This document shows, piece after piece, positions 60,653 to 64,000 of a stretch of 64,000 bases of DNA. Location of the stretch: positions 124,001-188,000 of the forward strand of contig JADJLJ010000005.1 in the NCBI GenBank assembly GCA_016710165.1. The letters run 5' to 3'. How positions within the stretch are numbered: position 1 is the first letter of the stretch; each line of letters opens with the position of its first letter. The translations under genes were made by a program, and so were the position numbers. The notes below the pieces were generated by a model. It had not been told where the DNA came from and did no database searches. It saw only the letters and a program-made list of their open reading frames with translations. This DNA comes from Chitinophagaceae bacterium. GTDB taxonomy: Bacteria; Bacteroidota; Bacteroidia; Chitinophagales; Chitinophagaceae.

Positions 60653-61117
60653 ATGGAAGACAGGTTTTTAAAATACTCTAAGCTGTATGTGCTGATATTC
60701 CTGTTATTCCTGTTGATCCCGGTGATGATCGGGCTTTTTATCTTTTTATTCTGGGGTTTTTCAAAACTGGTCTCCTCCACCATCGTTGATATCATCTTCG
60801 GCCTGGGCATTATAACCATACCCCCGGCACTTTTTTCAACCGTGCACCTGATATTTGCCAGGAGGACCAAAAAACACCCTGCCGGGTGGGTCCGTTATAT
60901 TTCCTATGTATTTTTTACCGCCGGTATCATCAGTTGTATCCTTGTTTTAATTACCGACCTGGTTTCATTCTTTGGGTATTATTATACCGATATTGATGCG
61001 TACAACTGCTACAGCCTTACCTACCTCACTGGAAATATTGCCGGGCTCTTTATCATTGCCCTGCTGCAGGCGTTCACCACGCAAAAAGAAGTGGATTGGA
61101 TGGACCGGCACCGGTGA
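60653..61117 (+). CDS. Membrane protein of unknown function
   Basis: 154 residues with four hydrophobic segments ('LIFLLFLLIPVMIGLFIFL', 'IIFGLGIITIPPALFSTV', 'VFFTAGIISCILVLITDL', 'NIAGLFIIALLQAF'). No domain recognised. ATG 60653 lies 18 nt after the M42 stop, so it may be in the same transcript. A terminator follows at 61144. Confidence 0.65.
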   Translation: MEDRFLKYSKLYVLIFLLFLLIPVMIGLFIFLFWGFSKLVSSTIVDIIFGLGIITIPPALFSTVHLIFARRTKKHPAGWVRYISYVFFTAGIISCILVLITDLVSFFGYYYTDIDAYNCYSLTYLTGNIAGLFIIALLQAFTTQKEVDWMDRHR

Positions 61118-61143
61118 CCGGGTCACCGCAGGCACAAAATAAT

Positions 61144-61175
61144 AATTCCCATCCCGTGGAAACGGGACGGGAATT
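61144..61175. terminator. Hairpin terminator
   Basis: AATTCCCATCCCGT pairs with ACGGGACGGGAATT (one mismatch) around GGAA, followed by TTCTTT. Downstream of the membrane protein gene and upstream of the lon stop. Confidence 0.75.
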
Positions 61176-61271
61176 TCTTTAACCCTTAAACAACCAACAT
61201 GAACTGTTGATTAACTTAACCAGAATATATACGGGTAAATGATGCGTAAGGTTGTCTACCTGCATAAAATA

Positions 61272-63671
61272 TTATGTTAAAGCCAGGTCTAACACCTGCT
61301 GCATGGTCTTTACATAATGAAATTTCATGCCTTTGATATACTGGCTGTTTATTTCCAGCACATCTTTTTCATTCTGCCAGCACATGATGATCTCTTTGAG
61401 TCCGGCTCTCCGTGCGGCCAGTACTTTTTCCTTTATCCCGCCAACAGGCAATACCTGTCCGCGTAAAGTGATCTCCCCGGTCATGGCCAGGTACGGTTTT
61501 ATTTTGCGGCCGGTAAATGCGCTTGCCAGCGCCGAAAGCATGGTGATGCCTGCACTCGGTCCGTCCTTGGGCACAGCACCTTCCGGCACGTGTATGTGAA
61601 TGTCTTTTTTGTTGAATTCTTCCGGCGCTATGTTCAATTTTCTGCAGTTTGCCTCCAGGTAGGTGAGGGCCGTGCTGGCGCTTTCCTTCATCACATTGCC
61701 GAGGTTGCCCGTGAGTTTCAGTTCACCTTTTCCATCACTCAGTTGTGTTTCGATGAAAAGGATGTCGCCTCCCACATAGGTCCAAGCCAGGCCCACCGCC
61801 ACGCCCGGCATATTGGCGATCTTGTACATATCGTTGCTGTACCGTGGCTTACCCAGTATCTTCTCCACATCATTGTTGGTGATGGTGGCTTTCAGTTTAC
61901 CCCGGATCACCAGTTCCTTGGCCTGGTAGCGCATGATGCTTGCCAGCTGCCTGTCTAATTCCCGCACCCCGCTCTCCCTTGTGTAATCCTGTATGATCTT
62001 TTCCAGCACCGCATCACTTAACTTAAAAGCGGCCTCCTTGAGGCCATGCATTTCCTTTTGCTTCGGGATAAGATGGCGTTTGGCAATTTCGATCTTCTCT
62101 TCTACGGCATAACCACTGAGGTCAATGATCTCCAGCCTGTCTCTTAGTGGTGCCGGTATGCTGCTTATGTTATTTGCCGTGGCAATGAATAAAACCCTGC
62201 TCAGGTCATATTCAAGCTCCAGGTAATTGTCATAAAAAGTATTGTTCTGCTCGGGGTCCAGCACCTCCAGCAAGGCAGAAGAAGGGTCACCACGGTTATC
62301 GCTTCCCACTTTATCGATCTCGTCCAGTATCATTACCGGGTTACCCGATTTTATTTTGCGGATGGATTGCAGGATGCGGCCGGGCATGGCACCGATATAA
62401 GTCTTGCGGTGGCCCCGTATCTCGCTTTCGTCATGTAAACCACCCAGGCTTACCCGTACATATTTTCGGTTGATGGCGGCAGCAATGCTTTTTCCCAAAC
62501 TTGTTTTACCGATACCCGGGGGGCCCAGGAAACAGAGGATGGGCGATTTCATATCCCCTTTTAATTTCAATACGGCTAAGTATTCCAGGATCCTTTCCTT
62601 TATCTTTTGCATACCGTAATGATCCTGATCAAGTATCTTTTTCGCTTTCTTCAGGTCATACGAATCTTCTGTATAATCATTCCAGGGAAGGTCAAGCATC
62701 AGGTCCAGGTGATTGTACACTACAGAATAATCAGGCGTGGAGGGATGCATGCGTTCCAGTTTCTCAACACCCTTGGTGAACATCTCTTTTGCAGCCGCCG
62801 ACCATTTTTTATTCTCTGCTTTCTTCAGCATGTCTTTCACTTCCGCCACGTTATCACCGCCCAGTTCATCCTTGATGGCTTTCATCTGCTGCTGCAAGAA
62901 ATATTCCCGCTGCTGTTTATCCAGTTCGGCCCTTGTCTTATTGGTTACTTTATTTTTCAGTTCGGTGTATTGCAGTTCGGTCTGCATCAGGTTCATCAGC
63001 AGTTCGGCCCTGGCTTTTATATTGCTGATCTCCAGCAAACGCTGTTTGTCTTTTATATCACAGTTCAGGTTGCTGCTTACAAAATGAATGAGGAAGGAGG
63101 GGTTCTCAATATTCTTCAGAATGATGGCTGCTTCGCTGGGCAGGTTGGGTGAGAGGTTAACGATCTGCCCGGCCAGGTCCTTGATGCTGCCCACCATGGC
63201 ATTGAAATCCGCGTCGTCTTTTAATACTTCATCTGTGAGTACTTTGATCTTTGCCCTGAAATAGGGATCATCGGTTGTAACTTCTTCGATCTTGCAGCGT
63301 TTGCGCCCCTGTATGATGATGGTGGTACCGCCATCGGGCATTTTTATGAGCTTGGCAATTTTTGCAACGGTTCCGATATCTTCCAGGTCGCTCACAGTAG
63401 GTTCTTCCACATTACTGTCTTTTTGCGCTACCACGCCTATCAATTTGTCAGCTTTGTATGCGTCATTCACTGCCTTAATACTCTTATCCCTGCCTACCGT
63501 GATCGGGATCACTACCCCGGGAAAGAGTACGGTATTCCGTAACGCCAGAATGGGTATTTCGTCCGGAATCACCTGCCCGTCGGCACTTCCGTCATCCTCT
63601 TCATTAAGTGGAATGATGGGCATGAATTCCATTTCATCTTCGTGATTCTGTAAATAAAACGTATTATCCAT
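61272..63671 (-). CDS. lon: ATP-dependent endopeptidase La
   Basis: 799 residues, typical for Lon. LON substrate-binding domain at the N-terminus ('IPILALRNTVLFPGVVIPIT'), AAA+ ATPase with Walker A 'GPPGIGKTS' (383-391) and Walker B 'PVMILDEIDKVG', and protease domain with the Ser706-Lys747 dyad in 'KDGPSAGITM' and 'GGIKEKVL'. Degrades misfolded and regulatory proteins. Stands alone on the minus strand, with about 240 bp before the next gene. Confidence 0.97.
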   Translation of the reverse strand: MDNTFYLQNHEDEMEFMPIIPLNEEDDGSADGQVIPDEIPILALRNTVLFPGVVIPITVGRDKSIKAVNDAYKADKLIGVVAQKDSNVEEPTVSDLEDIGTVAKIAKLIKMPDGGTTIIIQGRKRCKIEEVTTDDPYFRAKIKVLTDEVLKDDADFNAMVGSIKDLAGQIVNLSPNLPSEAAIILKNIENPSFLIHFVSSNLNCDIKDKQRLLEISNIKARAELLMNLMQTELQYTELKNKVTNKTRAELDKQQREYFLQQQMKAIKDELGGDNVAEVKDMLKKAENKKWSAAAKEMFTKGVEKLERMHPSTPDYSVVYNHLDLMLDLPWNDYTEDSYDLKKAKKILDQDHYGMQKIKERILEYLAVLKLKGDMKSPILCFLGPPGIGKTSLGKSIAAAINRKYVRVSLGGLHDESEIRGHRKTYIGAMPGRILQSIRKIKSGNPVMILDEIDKVGSDNRGDPSSALLEVLDPEQNNTFYDNYLELEYDLSRVLFIATANNISSIPAPLRDRLEIIDLSGYAVEEKIEIAKRHLIPKQKEMHGLKEAAFKLSDAVLEKIIQDYTRESGVRELDRQLASIMRYQAKELVIRGKLKATITNNDVEKILGKPRYSNDMYKIANMPGVAVGLAWTYVGGDILFIETQLSDGKGELKLTGNLGNVMKESASTALTYLEANCRKLNIAPEEFNKKDIHIHVPEGAVPKDGPSAGITMLSALASAFTGRKIKPYLAMTGEITLRGQVLPVGGIKEKVLAARRAGLKEIIMCWQNEKDVLEINSQYIKGMKFHYVKTMQQVLDLALT

Positions 63672-63897
63672 AATAATCTCAATATATAGTCAAAATGTCA
63701 AAACACACAGTTAATCAAGTGTTTTTTGTGTGAGGATATATAGGGTCAATATTGATGCCGTTTTGGACAGAAACCGGAATTTGTAATTGGGAATCAGGGG
63801 TCAGGCCTTTAATTCGGGCACTTTATTTAAAAGATAAGACTGCAATTAGTTTCGGGCCTAATTATTAATTACAAATACCTAATTCCCAATTACCAAG

Positions 63898-63905
63898 TAC
63901 TTTTG
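63898..63905 (+). promoter_or_regulatory. Bacteroidota -7 promoter element for the tRNA nucleotidyltransferase
   Basis: TACTTTTG fits TAnnTTTG, 6 nt before ATG 63912, so a nearly leaderless message is expected. Confidence 0.5.
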
Positions 63906-63911
63906 CATCCC

Positions 63912-64000
63912 ATGTATATTAATTGCGACGATAAGGAACTCTTTGTGTTAAAAAAGATAGCCCATGCCGCGGAGGAGATCGGCGTGCCCTGTTACCTCAT
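63912..64000 (+). CDS. CCA tRNA nucleotidyltransferase, 5' partial
   Basis: Only about 29 residues are visible: 'MYINCDDKELFVLKKIAHAA' then 'EEIGVPCYL'. This matches the N-terminus of HD-domain tRNA nucleotidyltransferases of Bacteroidota, where the Gly-rich nucleotidyltransferase motif would follow just after the window edge. It would add or repair the CCA end; this is relevant because the tRNA genes here do not encode CCA. The call rests on a short stretch. Confidence 0.7.
   Translation, partial: MYINCDDKELFVLKKIAHAAEEIGVPCYL

Overview
The window looks like a chromosomal segment of a Bacteroidota bacterium, most likely of the Chitinophagaceae or a close relative (Chitinophagales). The grounds are family content (TonB-dependent receptors, a type IX secretion substrate, DUF4199, DUF2911, DUF1572, a TamB-like protein, M14 and M42 peptidases), the near absence of strong Shine-Dalgarno sites, and several Bacteroidota -7 boxes (TAnnTTTG) just upstream of start codons. 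The placement is inferred from memory of these families; no search was run.

Layout. 1-1740: a broken TonB-dependent receptor. 1750-4300: a conserved Bacteroidota protein, an Fe-S (CCG domain) protein and a divergent ATP-grasp enzyme. 4324-10682: a tight minus-strand operon of eight genes (FAD oxidoreductase, methyltransferase, type III polyketide synthase, FabL-like enoyl reductase, FabZ-like dehydratase, ketosynthase, acyl carrier protein, phosphopantetheinyl transferase). This is the best candidate for a distinctive system: a dedicated type II fatty-acid module that seems to feed a type III PKS to make a phenolic lipid, pyrone or quinone. 10820-13722: DM13 lipoprotein, outer-membrane barrel, YceI, LysE-type transporter, cupin. 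13936-18603: exonuclease/GIY-YIG nuclease, CDF transporter, T9SS-secreted beta-helix protein. 19306-24787: VIT1 transporter, ornithine aminotransferase, ispE (frameshifted), bifunctional nuclease, etfA/etfB. 24894-28463: TPR protein, tilS (frameshifted), rhomboid protease, rlmH, membrane LuxR regulator. 28577-32523: DUF4199 protein, two odd tRNA genes, and a carboxylate-amine ligase / ATP-grasp / esterase cluster. 32600-42229: Oar-like TonB receptor, ribBA, TamB-like protein (frameshifted). 42436-52982: DUF1572, gamma-glutamyltransferase, M14 peptidase (frameshifted), PIG-L deacetylase, a 34-residue membrane protein overlapping an SSS symporter, DUF2911. 53217-58186: ECF sigma factor with an anti-sigma/TonB fusion (frameshifted), SAM hydrolase, SDR, tRNA-Lys, LuxE-like protein. 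58216-64000: lipoprotein, UbiA-like membrane protein, M42 peptidase, membrane protein, lon, and the start of a tRNA nucleotidyltransferase gene.

Two themes run through the window. First, at least seven genes are interrupted; in five the conserved frame is restored by adding or removing one base in a homopolymer, which points to residual sequencing indels more than to biology. Second, the intergenic space is full of small repeats of several families, and two of these lie inside coding sequence (the signal peptide of the PIG-L protein and a segment of TilS).
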